In this document: positions 54,243-64,000 of the stretch, one piece after another
Layout of the letters: the number at the start of each line of letters is the position of its first letter
Numbering within the stretch: position 1 is the stretch's first letter
NCBI GenBank assembly: GCA_036867785.1
Contig: CP145417.1
Span: 62,001-126,000, forward strand
Source of the DNA: Plasmodiophora brassicae
Taxonomy: Eukaryota > Endomyxa: Phytomyxea > Phytomyxea > Plasmodiophorida
Length of the DNA: 64,000 nucleotides
Reading direction: 5' to 3'
Notes under the pieces: model-generated
The model's input: the letters and a program-made list of their open reading frames with translations, nothing else
What the model was told of the DNA's origin: nothing
Databases searched by the model: none
Program-made: the position numbers and the translations under genes

Positions 54243-55669
54243 ATGTCCGATGGAGACCTGTTCGCCGAACTGTACGGCCATCAGGACAAGGAGCGAGATA
54301 CGGCCGCGCGCCCCGAGCAGCCTCCTGCACAACCGCCACCAGGTCGCGCCGTGGGAGCCCAGTCTTCCTTCTGACCCGCTAAACGATAATTGTATGCAGG
54401 CGAGCTCGAGACGGCGCCGGCTTCCGCAGAGGAATTGAGCAACGTGGGGGCGGAATCGCAACCTGAACCAGAAGGGAACGGCAGCGACGACGATGAGACC
54501 GAAGGCAGTACGGACGACAGCGACGACGACAGCGAACAGGACGTGAAAATCGTCCTGATCGGCAACAACGACCTGTCGCGAGCGCCCACGCAAACGGTTC
54601 GCGTGGCACCCAACAAGTACGTTCGTGCCGTGTCTGAACAGGCGGACGCTGCTGCTGCTGCTGCCGTTGCCGCACCTGCGCCCGCCGCACCGACCGATAC
54701 GCTGACGAACGAACTGGAAGTCGAGGCACCCGTCGTGGCGAAACGTAAGCGGCTGCCGCTGTTGCACCTGAACGATTTGTCTGACATTGTCGCGTCGGCG
54801 TGTCAGCCGAGAAGCCGGACATCGCGACGTTGATCCCGCCGGAACCGGCCCCGATTGACCGTCTGACTGGACGGCCGATCACGTTCCCGTCCGTCTACGA
54901 CGTTGACATTGACGCGCTGCCCGAGAAGCCATGGAAGCACCACCTGGCCGACCTGTCCGACTGGTATACGGGTCGACGATGCGCGCGCGCCGGGTGCTCC
55001 GTTCTGACGCCGCTGTACAGGTTCAACTACGGGTTCGACGAGAACTCGTGGCGCACGTACTGCCAGCGCCAGGTCCAGATGCGCTTGACCGTATCGAAGC
55101 AGGTGAAGCCGAGGTCGTCGCAAGGAGGCCATGCGGGGCGCCACGCGGGGCATCGTGGCGGGCCGCCCTCGTACCCGCCCATGGCGCAACGACCAGAGGA
55201 GCACAACGTCGCGCCGGGCATGCGGGAACCCGCCCCCGAGCATCGCGTCCTGACGCGACGTGGCTCCCCGCCCAGGCCTCGCGACGAGCAGCAGCACCCG
55301 CCAAGGCAGCATGACCGTGAGCGTGACCATCGGGAATCGCGGCCGTCTCGGGAGCCGTCCAGGTCTCGGGAGCCGTCCCGTCGTCGCGAATCACCGCGCC
55401 CGCGAGGCGCGTCCCGCCCGAGAGACGCCGGCCATGACAGGTCGGCACGCGACAGGGACCGCGACATGTCGAGGGACCGGGACCGGGACAAGCGCCTCGG
55501 CAGGTCGTCGTCGCGCGACCGCGACCGGGATCGCGACCCGTCCCGCCACTCGCGTCACGACCCGCCCCGCCCCGACCACCATCGCGGCCGGGACGACCCG
55601 TCCCGTTCGAAACGCGGCCGGTCGCCTCCTCGTTCGCCACGCGACCACGACGCGAAACGCCGCCGCTGA
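54243..55669 (+). CDS. FIP1L1: Pre-mRNA 3'-end processing factor FIP1
   Basis: Four exons 54243..54342, 54400..54744, 54807..54963, 55021..55669; 416 residues. Start MSDGDLFAELYGHQDKERD, acidic region (SDDDETEGSTDDSDDDSEQD), DVKIVLIGN, then the FIP1 core VYDVDIDALPEKPWKHHLAD joined across intron 3 to LSDWFNYGFDENSWRTYCQR. That join recreates the Trp-Phe-Asn-Tyr-Gly motif that binds CPSF30. The C-terminus is a long Arg/Asp/Ser-rich stretch as in animal FIP1L1. FIP1 links CPSF to poly(A) polymerase. Intron 2 has a full GTAAGC donor, rare here. Confidence 0.93.
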
Positions 55670-55914
55670 CCGCCGTGTCACCGCCAGTTGCCAGTACAAT
55701 TCCAGCCGTTCCCGTTACACGCGTCGGGCCGGGTCGGCGCCTCGGTCCGGCCCGCGCGGATCTGCGTGCAGCTCACGTCAGCGATCTCCGGGGCTGCAGG
55801 TGGGCCCGTGACAGCTCCCCACTGGGTCGGCACGTACCGGGTACCACGAATAGAAACGCGTCTACGGGGCAATTTTGTTGCAACGTGCAGCGGGTGAGGG
55901 GCCCGGCGGCGGCG

Positions 55915-57000
55915 ATGCTCGATGCCGTGCTTGCACTGGAATCGTCCAGTGGCGCGCTCCGGGACGCGGTCGGTCGGTGCCAGTGGGCGACGGCCGGTGA
56001 TGACGCCGCCCATCGTCGTCGTCGTTGCCGGGCGGCGACGCCGGACGAGATGGCGATCATTGAGGATGGGGCGCCGTCGTCACGCGCGCCCGCCCCGGAC
56101 CTGCCGGATCCGGACGCGATGACCATGGGCGATGTTCTCGATGAGCTCGACGAGGATCGCGACGACGAGGTCGAGCGTATCGCGTCGCAGTGGCGATCTG
56201 TACAGACGTACCTCATGGAATCGCGTCGCGGTGACGAACCCGACGCGGCGTTCATCGAGCGGACCGTCCAGCAACGGATGAACGCGTTCGTCGAGGAGCA
56301 GGAACGCGAAATCGATCGCCTCCAAGCGGAATGGCATGCAGCGAATGACGCACTCGCCGCCGCCAGATCGGAATCGAGCGCGCTCAGCGAACAGCGTCGC
56401 CTGATGGGACAGCAGCAGCAGCCCGGTATGGAGGATGTCGATGAAGGCGACGAGGACGACGACGACGATGGGGAGATCGTGCGACTCGGTGCGAAACTCG
56501 ATGCGTTGAAAGAGGAGCGACGCGTGCTGCTGCTGTGCGAACTCGAGGAACGTGACCAACAAGAACCTGTTCGTTTGCAGGACGACGTGGAGCAGAGTCG
56601 ACGGAACGACGACGCTGATGTTGTCAGGTTTGGTCTACCATGTACTATCTGCTGTCGTTGGCGTCGTATCTGACGCGGCGTGCATAGGCGCGCGCTGACG
56701 GCTGCCGTTGCGCGTAAGGCTGATCAGGGTATCGCCCATGCGGTTGGGCTTGGCGTCCTGATGGCCCATGGCGGGTCGTTGCCGCTGGAGGAGTTTAAGT
56801 CCCAGGTACGGTTGTCGTCCGCGCGGGTCCCACTGGTCTGACTCGCCGGTGTGCCCGCGCCACAGCTTGGCTCGAGGTTGGGATCGTCGTCCGTTATCCA
56901 GACACTGTACGGCATGCTCGGGCAGAACCTGATCGGTATTGACCGCTCCGCCGGTGTCGTCACCAGTCGCCTATCAGGCCTGGGTTATGACGATCACTGA
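55915..57000 (+). CDS. Acidic coiled-coil protein with folded C-terminal domain, unknown
   Basis: Three exons 55915..56627, 56688..56805, 56866..57000; 321 residues. Acidic stretch (DVLDELDEDRDDEVERIASQ), a coiled coil rich in Glu, Gln and Ala (FVEEQEREIDRLQAEWHAAN), a second acidic run (DVDEGDEDDDDDGEIV), then exon 2-3 text that looks like a compact helical/winged-helix domain: KADQGIAHAVGLGVLMAHGG, SLPLEEFKSQLGS, TLYGMLGQNLIGIDRSAGVV. All three phases close. I do not recognise the family; a kinetochore, chromatin or trafficking adaptor would fit the architecture but that is guesswork. Confidence 0.62.
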
Positions 57001-57301
57001 TAATACATGCCCATCTTTCTTGCACGTTCCACGGCCCCAATAGCGTTTCCAGCGTCCGGGCGTCCGTCGTGTCAGCACCGCTGCTGGATTGTTATCGCCT
57101 TCGGTTATGCTGTAAGCGCCCCACAACACCGATACGGCGCTTTCGCCGTTGGCGCGCGCTCTGTTCCGCCTGCCGCTGGAACGGTGCGATCTGTTGCCGC
57201 GCGAAGGATCCGTCAGGATCGTCACCCACGCCGGTCTGCTGAGCACAGGTGGCCCATTTCCTGGGCACGGGTCCTGCATCGGGGGCCGTACTGCGGGTCA
57301 T
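56974..57301 (-). CDS. Small basic protein, hypothetical
   Basis: Exon 1 from ATG 57301 (MTRSTAPDAGPVPRKWATCA to RQRRKRRI); a GTGTTGTGG-started intron of 49 bases ending CCAGCAG; exon 2 RRTPGRWKRYWGRGTCKKDG, then HVLSVIVITQA and a stop at 56974. The phase-1 join works, but the 3' end overlaps the last exon of the coiled-coil gene by 27 bases on the other strand. No family recognised. Confidence 0.35.
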
Positions 57302-57433
57302 AGGACCCTTGCGATGATATTACAGTGCGCTATCGTCGGGTAGCGGGGTCGGCAAGGGTACCCTCGGATCGTGCACCGCCCCAGCGATCACCCGAGCTCG
57401 CTTATTTGCAACACAGGCGTCGACGCGGGAGCC

Positions 57434-58350
57434 ATGCGGCCATCTTCCGGCGCCGTGCTCATCGCCCTTCTCGGTACGCAGGCAGCGACTGCTCTCGGTT
57501 GTCCCCGTCCCTGCTGACCACCGACCGCGTCTCAGTAATTGCTGTATCCGTGTACACCGCCTCGTCCACAGCCACGACGCTCAGGCCAACGACTCGTAAG
57601 CCGACGACGCGCAAGCCGACGACGCGCACGCCGACCACTCGTAAGCCGACCACTCGTAAGCCGACCACTCGTAAGCCGACGACGCGCAAGCCGACGACTC
57701 GCAAGCCGACGACGCGCAAGCCGACCACTCGTAAGCCGACCACTCGTAAGCCGACGACGCGCAAGCCAACTACTCGCAAGCCAACTACTCGGAAGCCGAC
57801 AACACGCAAGCCGACGACTCGGAAGCCGACGACGCGCAAGCCGACGACGCGGAAGCCAACGACGCGGAAGCCGACGACACGAAAGCCAACAACTCGGAAG
57901 CCGACGACGCGCAGGCCAACGACGCGGAAGCCGACGACACGCAAGCCGACGACGCGCAAGCCAACGACGCGCAAGCCAACAACTCGGAGGCCAACGACGC
58001 GCAAGCCAACAACCCGGAAGCCGACGACGCGCAAGCCGACGACGCGCAAGCCGACGACGCGCAAGCCCACAACTCGGAAGCCAACGACGCGGAAGCCCAC
58101 AACTCGCAAGCCCACAACCCGGAAGGTGCTGACTACGCGGAGGCCCACGAACAAGCCGACGACGATGAGACGTCTGACGACGCATAAGGCGACAACGCAG
58201 GTGGCGCGGAAGCAGGTCACGACCGGGCAGAACCGCCTCTGGATGCACCTGCACGAGGCCAAGAACGAGGCCGATTCGGTCGACACCGTCTACGAAAGCG
58301 TCGGCACGGTGGTCGTCCCCGACCACGACCTACCGACCCTGGAACCCTGA
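57434..58350 (+). CDS. TTRKP-repeat secreted protein 1 (tandem family)
   Basis: Two exons 57434..57473 and 57536..58350; 284 residues. Signal peptide split by the intron: MRPSSGAVLIALL joins VIAVSVYTASS. Then about 36 copies of the pentapeptide TTRKP fill residues 30-210, followed by a Thr/Lys/Arg linker and a C-terminal domain NRLWMHLHEAKNEADSVDTV, YESVGTVVVPDHDLPTLEP. The domain recurs in the next two genes. The Thr in TTRKP could be O-glycosylated, and the charge is strongly positive. Probably an extracellular matrix or wall protein; no known family. Confidence 0.75.
57590..58130 (+). repeat. 15-bp coding minisatellite (TTRKP)n
   Basis: About 36 head-to-tail 15-bp units of the form CCGACGACGCGCAAG, with third-position and C/A variants in short homogenised blocks. 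Copies read in phase without interruption. Confidence 0.92.
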
Positions 58351-58625
58351 TCCCGCCGTGCCTCGCCAGTGCACAACAAACGTTCGGAGCCGCTGCTCGT
58401 CTACCTACTGACTGTGTATCAATAAACGCCTGTACACGTTCCAGTGAAGGCATGGCGCCCCCTGCCACATATAGGACCCGCGTCGATCGAGGTGCGACGT
58501 CTTCGACGCGCGTGTTGCAACGTGCCTGCCCCCAAGTCCCGTTGGTACCGTGGAGCGATCCACGGGCGGCAGCATGGCGTACCTCGAGTCGAACCTCCTA
58601 TCATTCGCAACGCCACAATATCCGC

Positions 58626-59060
58626 ATGTCGCCCACGACGATGCGTTCGCTGCTCATCGCCGCCCTACTTGTGGCCATGATGTCGATGGCGATCGTCGAC
58701 GCGACAGCAACGACACATAAGAAGACGACGCGAAAGCCGACGACGCGGAAGCCCACGACGCGAAAGCCGACGACGCGGATGCTGACGACGCGGAAGCTGA
58801 CAACGCGGAAGCCGACGACGCGGAAGGTGGTGACGACACGAAGACCGACGACCCGAAAGCCGAAGACGACGAGCCGGAAGGCGACGCATCGGAAGACGAC
58901 GACGGCGACGGGGGCGGCGAAGGTGCCGACGGCGCTGCCGAACCACTTCTGGTCGCACCTGACGGAGTCGGTGACCAAGGACGAAACCCTGGACACGACG
59001 TACGAAAGCTATTCCAGCAACATGATCAGCCCGCCGCCGTTGCCGCTCCTGCAGCCCTGA
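58626..59060 (+). CDS. TTRKP-repeat secreted protein 2 (tandem family)
   Basis: Intronless, 144 residues. Signal peptide MRSLLIAALLVAMMSMAIVD after an optional five-residue lead (ATG 58626 or 58641), eight or so TTRKP-type units with variants TTRMLTTRKL, a Thr/Lys linker, then the shared C-terminal domain: NHFWSHLTESVTKDETLDTT, YESYSSNMISPPPLPLLQP. Lies 276 bases after the first paralogue on the same strand. No intron, unlike paralogues 1 and 3. Confidence 0.78.
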   Translation: MSPTTMRSLLIAALLVAMMSMAIVDATATTHKKTTRKPTTRKPTTRKPTTRMLTTRKLTTRKPTTRKVVTTRRPTTRKPKTTSRKATHRKTTTATGAAKVPTALPNHFWSHLTESVTKDETLDTTYESYSSNMISPPPLPLLQP

Positions 59061-59246
59061 TCGGGGGGTATCAACCGCTGTCTTGTTGCACCATTCAATA
59101 AACCGTGTCTGATGTCGTGCCCTCACATGCTGTAGGCGGATCGGGGAGCGCTGTTGCAGGCAGGCGCGTGTAAGCGACGCGGGTGGCGGGGGGCGATAGT
59201 ACGCTGGGGATCACACGTGGTACCTTCGCCTATCGATCTAGTTGCC

Positions 59247-59695
59247 ATGTCGGCCGCACGGCCAGGTGTTGCCCTTCGCGTCCTGGTGGCCGCCGTCATC
59301 AGTAACGCGCTCCGCTTGCACGGCACGTCCAGGAATCGCTTGTCTGACACCTGGACCGCACAGTCGCCGTCATCATCAACGTGGTCGCTGCCAGCGCTGC
59401 CGCATCGACACGAAAGCCGACGACACGGAAGCCGACGACACGAAAGCGGACGACCAACAAACTATCCTCAAGGAGGCTTGTACTGACGACCAGGCGCCCG
59501 TCGACGCGTAAAATGACGACGCATCGCCCGACGACGCGCCGACCGACGAGCCATAAACCGTCGACGGCGCACCCGTTCCAGTACTGGTTCCGCCTGACGG
59601 AATCCAAGACGCTGTCGGAGACGATCCAGTCGACGTACGAGAGCGATGGCAACGTGAACTGGGCGCCGCCGCAGCTCCCGCAGATCAACCCCTGA
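59247..59695 (+). CDS. TTRKP-repeat secreted protein 3 (tandem family)
   Basis: Two exons 59247..59301 and 59364..59695; 128 residues. Signal peptide split by an intron at the same place and phase as in paralogue 1: MSAARPGVALRVLVAAVI joins IAVIINVVAASAAAS. Few TTRKP units remain and they are diverged (TTRKRTTNKL, TTHRPTTRRP). The C-terminal domain is conserved: FQYWFRLTESKTLSETIQST, YESDGNVNWAPPQLPQINP. The intron has CTGACAC 19 bases before CGCACAG. Confidence 0.75.
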
Positions 59696-59848
59696 GACCC
59701 GCTGATGCGACCGGCGCCACTGACGCAGTTTCCTGCACAGAGAGCTACAGCGGCGACGGGCCACGGCGCCCGCACTATCATCAATGAACATTCGTCAATG
59801 TCCGGGACTGGCGCGCGTCGCCTCTGTGTGTGTATCGCTGTGCGGACG

Positions 59849-60358
59849 TTACAGGGCGGGCGGGTGCGACGCCTGCCGGCGACAGGCATCCCTGGTCTGC
59901 CGGTTGAATCGGATCTGGTCGACCAGGACGCTGCTGGGCATGGGCGGGTACGCCAGCTTCGCCTGGCTCTGCGCGTACTTCATCTCCCGGCTGCTGAACT
60001 GCCGGTCGACCTCCCATTTCTTCAGCAGCGTGTCGTGGACGGATGCAGGCGGCTGTGTGGCTGGACGTCGCAGTGTGCCCGCGATCGGGGCCGACATGCG
60101 TTCCGATGTCGTGGTGAAACACGCACGAACGTCTGTCGCGCCGAGGTGCTCAAACAGCAAGCGCCGTTCGAGGCCCTCGCGGACGTCGACCTGTGTGAAC
60201 GGCTCTGTCGGGCAAATCCAGGCGGGTGCCTTCGGTCCCGCACCCGATTCCACGGCCGGCGTGCGGGCCGGCCACTGGTACGCGCCCCGCGATTCCGTCA
60301 CGAACCGGTCCCGGTCATCGGTGTGCTGAGCGCGCTGTCCCAGGGCACGTCCCGTCAT
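59849..60358 (-). CDS. Hypothetical protein, possibly axonemal
   Basis: One frame of 169 codons from ATG 60358 (MTGRALGQRAQHTDD) to 59849. Text such as RFVTESRGAYQWPARTP, ATDVRACFTTTSERMSAPIA and KWEVDRQFSSREMKYAQSQA has the short aromatic-and-proline motifs common in axonemal microtubule inner proteins, but no named family is recognised. The last 15 residues may be intronic read-through. The presence of PACRG and CFAP141 nearby makes a ciliary role plausible, not shown. Confidence 0.4.
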   Translation of the reverse strand: MTGRALGQRAQHTDDRDRFVTESRGAYQWPARTPAVESGAGPKAPAWICPTEPFTQVDVREGLERRLLFEHLGATDVRACFTTTSERMSAPIAGTLRRPATQPPASVHDTLLKKWEVDRQFSSREMKYAQSQAKLAYPPMPSSVLVDQIRFNRQTRDACRRQASHPPAL

Positions 60359-60671
60359 CACAGCGCAACGCCGTTTGACCAACGTGCCCTACCGATCGCA
60401 CAGATATGTGCCCCTGTGCGAATCTTCATGGGGGTGACTCATGGGCGTTCGTACCAGTGATCAGGAGATTTGCACGCCTGGGACCTCTGCCGCAACGGTG
60501 GTTGTATTAACGGGCTTCTATTTGGCAGGCGCTGGCAATGGTCTTCGAACAGCTGTCCTGGCGTGGCGCGTGATGCCGAAGGTTTCCTGGAGCAGCAGAG
60601 CGCGTATCTTCGCGGTGCGGACGTGATCATCGCCAGAGGCCATCTGCTTCTCCCATCCAAAGTCGAACGGG

Positions 60672-62137
60672 TCAACGTGGATGTTCGCCGGAGCAGCGCT
60701 CCTCGTCTAAGAGTTTCAAATTAGAACGCGCACTGTTACGCCTCAGGCCGGGCGCACTGACGGAAACGTCGTTCAGAAACGGGTGCCCCAGCGCTTCACA
60801 GGCCGTAATGCGTTCATGGGGAGTAACCTTCAGCATGGCGCCTGCATGGAGTAGACCTGCAGGTGAGTACCCATGTGCTGAACCAACGGCGACCGGCAAG
60901 CAAACGTACGTAGGAGGTCAAGGCCCTGCTCGTTGCGAAGTACGGCGGAGAACGTGGCGAGACGTGAGCGGCAGGGTGCCACGTTTCCGATATTCTCGAG
61001 TGAACCCAGGAAGCTCTTGGTCGCCGGGTCAGCATTATACGCGGTCATCAGCTTGCGGATGTCAGGCCAGCCGAATTCCTGCGACTCATCGTCAGGGTCG
61101 TGCTTTCCTCCCAGGAAACGATACCGCTTTCATCGTCACCTTACGGATCCGTTCCAGCACCATAGCCTCGTTGTTGCAGTCGAACAGCGGCTCGCGAACC
61201 ACCATCTCGTAGAATATGCAGCCGACAGACCACCTGTGCACCGGCAGGGCCGTTTAGCACAGCACGAAACCCACCGGATGATCGTGGGGGGACGCTCGTT
61301 ACATGTCAACGGGGTACCCGTACGGCAGGCGGCAGAGAACCTCAGGAGCCCGGTACCAGCGCGTCACCACGTACGCGGTCATCACGTCGGGCTCGTCGGC
61401 GTCGGCGTTGACAGCGCGTGCCAGGCCCAGATCGGCAACCTTGACGCGGTTGTCACGGTCCAGCAGCACGTTCGACGGTTTCTGCAGCCGCCATACCCCC
61501 CATATGGTGAGACCGCCGCAAAGGGTACGAGACCCGTCAAACGCGACGCACCAGATCGCGATGGATGATCCGCGCGTTATGCAAATGCTGAACGCCGTTG
61601 AGGATCTGGACGAGGATCGATTTGATCCGGTGGATGGCGTCCTGGGATACAGGGGCCGCACATCGGTGGCGGTGCGCTCGTGACGCCTCCGGGTAAATCA
61701 CGTGGTACAGATCCTTGTCCATGCACTCAAAGACCAGGTTCAGCGACGTGAAGCTGGCGTAGTTCTGCGGATCCTCGATGTCCAGCAGGCGGATGATGTT
61801 TTCGTGGCGCAGGTGGCGCAGGATCTTGATCTCTCGAAGAACGCGCAACCCCGTCTCCTGTTCGCATACGGGCTCTCAGCGAAGCGATACCAAGGCGGAC
61901 GGTCGCTCGGTTACGGACGTGCTGAAACAGGTCCGTGATGAACTTGACGGCGACCCGGTCACCAGTGCACTTGTCGAACGCGGAGAAGACGATCCCGTAG
62001 GAGCCGTATCCCAGGATCTCGATGGGCGGCCTGTACCAGGTGCGCACAATGATGTCCCGCTTCGTCGTCACCTGCCTGCTGGCGTCTCTCTCCCACTTCT
62101 CGAGTACCACCTGGTCAGGCGGCGACCGGAGCGACAT
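60672..62137 (-). CDS. MAP kinase-like Ser/Thr kinase with TAY activation motif
   Basis: Six exons 62137..61919, 61857..61552, 61481..61303, 61233..61140, 61078..60910, 60841..60672; 378 residues. Gly loop [18 protein letters not shown] with the ATP Lys, [40 protein letters not shown] joined to [16 protein letters not shown] (DLG in place of DFG), [28 protein letters not shown], and [19 protein letters not shown] is the MAPK activation lip, here T-A-Y rather than TEY, TDY, TPY or TGY. All catalytic residues are present. About 15 extra residues follow HVIYPE. Upstream kinase and substrates unknown. Confidence 0.88.
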
Positions 62138-62304
62138 TCTCCTACTCCTCTGTCAAAGTGGCAGTCGGCCGATCGACGCCTGCCGTATCCAGGCACAGTC
62201 GGCCAAACGTGCGCGACTGCAAGCTACCGTCAAACTGCGCCGCAGCGGCAAAAACTTTGGCCAGCTGTGTTTTGAGCATCCACGGCGAATCTGCAGCGCT
62301 CTAT

Positions 62305-62698
62305 TCAGTGCAGGTCGTTGCGGACGATGGCCAGCCCCATGTCGCCGAGTTCTTTCTCGAGGGCGGCGTGCTCGGCCTCGAGCAGGTCGCGAAGGTTGGC
62401 CCGTCGCACCAGCAGCAGTTCCTTGTTGGCGCAGGCGAGCTCGTCCTTGATCCAGGCCTTCCGGTTCGTTTCTTGCTTGTGGTGATACGCCTTGTTGTTC
62501 CCTTGCCAGACGGCCCACGCGTCCAGCCGTCGCTGCCTAACGCGAGGGCGTTAACGTTGGCCGTCCCCGATCCCGTTGCGATCGGCCCACCGACATTTGA
62601 ACGCTTTGGGCCGCCTCCCGGAGGCGCGTGTCTTCGAGGATGCGCGCATGGATGTTGGCGGCCGACCCCGAGTAGTGCCTGCCTCCCGGAAGCGCCAT
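62305..62698 (-). CDS. CFAP141: Cilia- and flagella-associated protein 141
   Basis: Two exons 62698..62591 and 62532..62305; 111 residues (human CFAP141/C1orf189 101). Exon 1 MALPGGRHYSGSAANIHARI to SVQMS joins RRLDAWAVWQGNNKAYHHK. The C-terminal half aligns residue by residue with CFAP141: KDELACANKELLLVRRANLR, DLLEAEHAALEKELGDMGLA. CFAP141 is a microtubule inner protein of ciliary doublets, also known in Chlamydomonas. The second exon is open for only 76 codons, so simple ORF scanning misses it. Confidence 0.85.
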
Positions 62699-62967
62699 GA
62701 CAAGCGACGCCACAATCGTCGATCGAACTGGTACGCTTGGAATCACCGATCGCAGGGCCCGAATTCTAAGCTCGTGGCACGGCCGCCTGTGGGGTCTGGT
62801 CAAGCGTCCTGACGTCGCCTAGAGTACGCTCCTCTACGGCCGGGCGGACCGGGCCTCGCTGCTCTCGCCGAGGATGACGGCACAGACGCCACCAGTGCCA
62901 GAACGCTGCTGTGACCTGCAAGAGCGGTGCTCGCAGCGCGCGCAGCGAGTGAGTGTATCAGACATAT

Positions 62968-64000
62968 TCAGTTCGTGAGTTCGGCAGCGCGTTTCGCCAT
63001 CTCGAGGGCTCCTTCGCGTGTCTTGTTGCCGCCAATGAAACCGGACATGTGCACGAACACACCGCCGGGTACGCCGGTCGCCTTGGACAGGTCGTCGTCA
63101 CGTAGGCCACGCCAGGCGGCCGGCAGTGGGCACCTGGACTCGAACGAACCCGACTCAACGGGAACCGCCTGAACACGCCAGGAGGCGCCCGTCGAGTCCT
63201 CGTACACGATGTAGAGGACCGGAGACGAAACGCCCATCGTCTCCTCCAATGCGTGCAGATGATCTTTCCAGGGGCAGAACTGGTTCAGGACCACGACCCG
63301 GCCGGACGGATCGTGCTTGAGCCGGTCCGAGAGCGCATCGGCAACAATCTGCCGCCCGGGAAGCCAGATGGTCGCCATCTCGCGGACGCGATCGGCGAGT
63401 TCGGCGCCCACCATCTGCATGGCGGCGTGGAATCGTTTCAGTTGACCTTCGTCAGTAAACGTTTCGTTCCAGGGCGTGTTCAGGCGGCCGACACGCGACG
63501 ACAGGTCCGTGTTGATGGAATACAGGCGCGTCAGGCCGCCCGTGTACGACGGGTCGCTCGCACGGTACTGCTCCACGCCATTATCAATACCGTCGAGTCC
63601 TTCGATGAACCCTGGCCGCACTTTAACGTTAGAAATGTGGCACAATAACATGCACGACGATACGCTGCCAGCTCACCTGTGTAGATCTTCTGGTACAGGG
63701 TCTCCAGGTCGTCATCAGACAGCGCCACCGGCTTGGACAGCGAGCGAATGACATCCTTGCCGAAGTGCTTGTAGATAAGGCCAGCACTCGACAGTTTCGT
63801 CGTGTGCTTCGCGGAGAACGTCTCGAAGAAGCCTTTCTGGTGATGATCAAACCGCAGTCGATCCGGATCGTAGACCTGTGGTACGGGAGGAGACGTTCAA
63901 CACACCCCGATACGTCGAAATCTATTCCAACCATGCGTACGTCGCCGACGTCGACAATAATGGTCAGACGATCCAGAACGTCGCGATCACGGGTGCGCGT
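62968..64000 (-). CDS. MYG1: MYG1 exonuclease (UPF0160/DHH-like), partial at right edge
   Basis: Three exons visible: 64000..63941 (cut by the edge), 63875..63677, 63620..62968. Text follows MYG1: TRTRDRDVLDRLTIIVDVGD joined to VYDPDRLRFDHHQKGFFETF, KLSSAGLIYKHFG, GLDGIDNGVEQY, LSSRVGRLNTPWN, FCPWKDHLHALEE, CPLPAAWRGLRDDDLS and GVFVHMSGFIGGNKTREGAL. The DHH-type metal-binding His pair DHH is present; the first conserved motif (THxGxFHCDE) lies beyond the edge. MYG1 is a 3'-5' RNA exonuclease working in nucleolus and mitochondria. Confidence 0.93.

Noticed and set aside
57590-58130. Considered as a CRISPR array
   Set aside because: Units are contiguous 15-mers in a coding frame without spacers, in a eukaryotic nuclear context.
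57459-58286. Minus ORF rich in RVVGLRVVGF repeats
   Set aside because: Antisense of the TTRKP minisatellite; the sense frame has a signal peptide, intron and conserved tail, the antisense frame has none.

Overview
The window is nuclear DNA from a GC-rich, intron-bearing, flagellated unicellular eukaryote. Nearly every recognisable gene is eukaryotic: Integrator, FIP1, NVL, ATG12, OST4, PACRG, CFAP141, kinesin-13, complex I NDUFB2 and mitochondrial ERAL1 and METTL17. PACRG and CFAP141 are parts of motile axonemes, so the organism very probably has a cilium. RAP-type NTAWAFA repeat proteins, an RHS/Crinkler-like NTPase and TTRKP-repeat secreted proteins point to a protist or early-diverging lineage rather than an animal, plant or typical fungus. 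I cannot name the species. Introns are short (about 37-79 bases), start with GT followed by little consensus, end in AG, and usually hold CTGAC shortly before the acceptor. Exon joins given here come from reading frame plus family conservation, and exon lengths were checked for divisibility by three where all exons are listed.

Left third (1-24.8 kb): a Siw14-like phosphatase (cut by the edge), METTL17/Rsm22, a six-EF-hand protein, DDX56/Dbp9, a hAT-like non-autonomous transposon, GDP-L-fucose synthase, an Mpv17-family protein, glycine decarboxylase (13 exons), Integrator subunit 3, a GNAT acetyltransferase, NDUFB2, a small membrane protein, a 1.1-kb inverted repeat abutting a copied INTS3 fragment, ZNF593/Bud20 and the RHS-like NTPase.

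Middle third (24.9-47 kb): gene remnants (inverted RAP-gene fragment, EF-hand fragment, LRR fragments) interleaved with an erythromycin-esterase-family protein, a RAP-domain repeat protein, a diflavin reductase, a small type I membrane protein, an RNF126-like E3 ligase, ERAL1, OST4, PACRG, NVL, a second large inverted repeat, a membrane-hairpin protein and ATG12.

Right third (47-64 kb): a second NTAWAFA-type protein, kinesin-13, a type II membrane protein with a decayed partial copy beside it, FIP1, an acidic coiled-coil protein, three tandem TTRKP-repeat secreted proteins sharing a C-terminal domain, a possible axonemal protein, a MAP kinase, CFAP141 and MYG1 (cut by the right edge).

There is no operon logic, but themes recur: mitochondrial ribosome biogenesis (METTL17, ERAL1, probably the RAP proteins), ribosome assembly (DDX56, NVL, ZNF593), mRNA/snRNA 3'-end processing (FIP1, INTS3) and the cilium. 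The most unusual content is the set of degenerate, often inverted, DNA-level copies of fragments of neighbouring genes, the two large inverted repeats, and the tandem TTRKP family.
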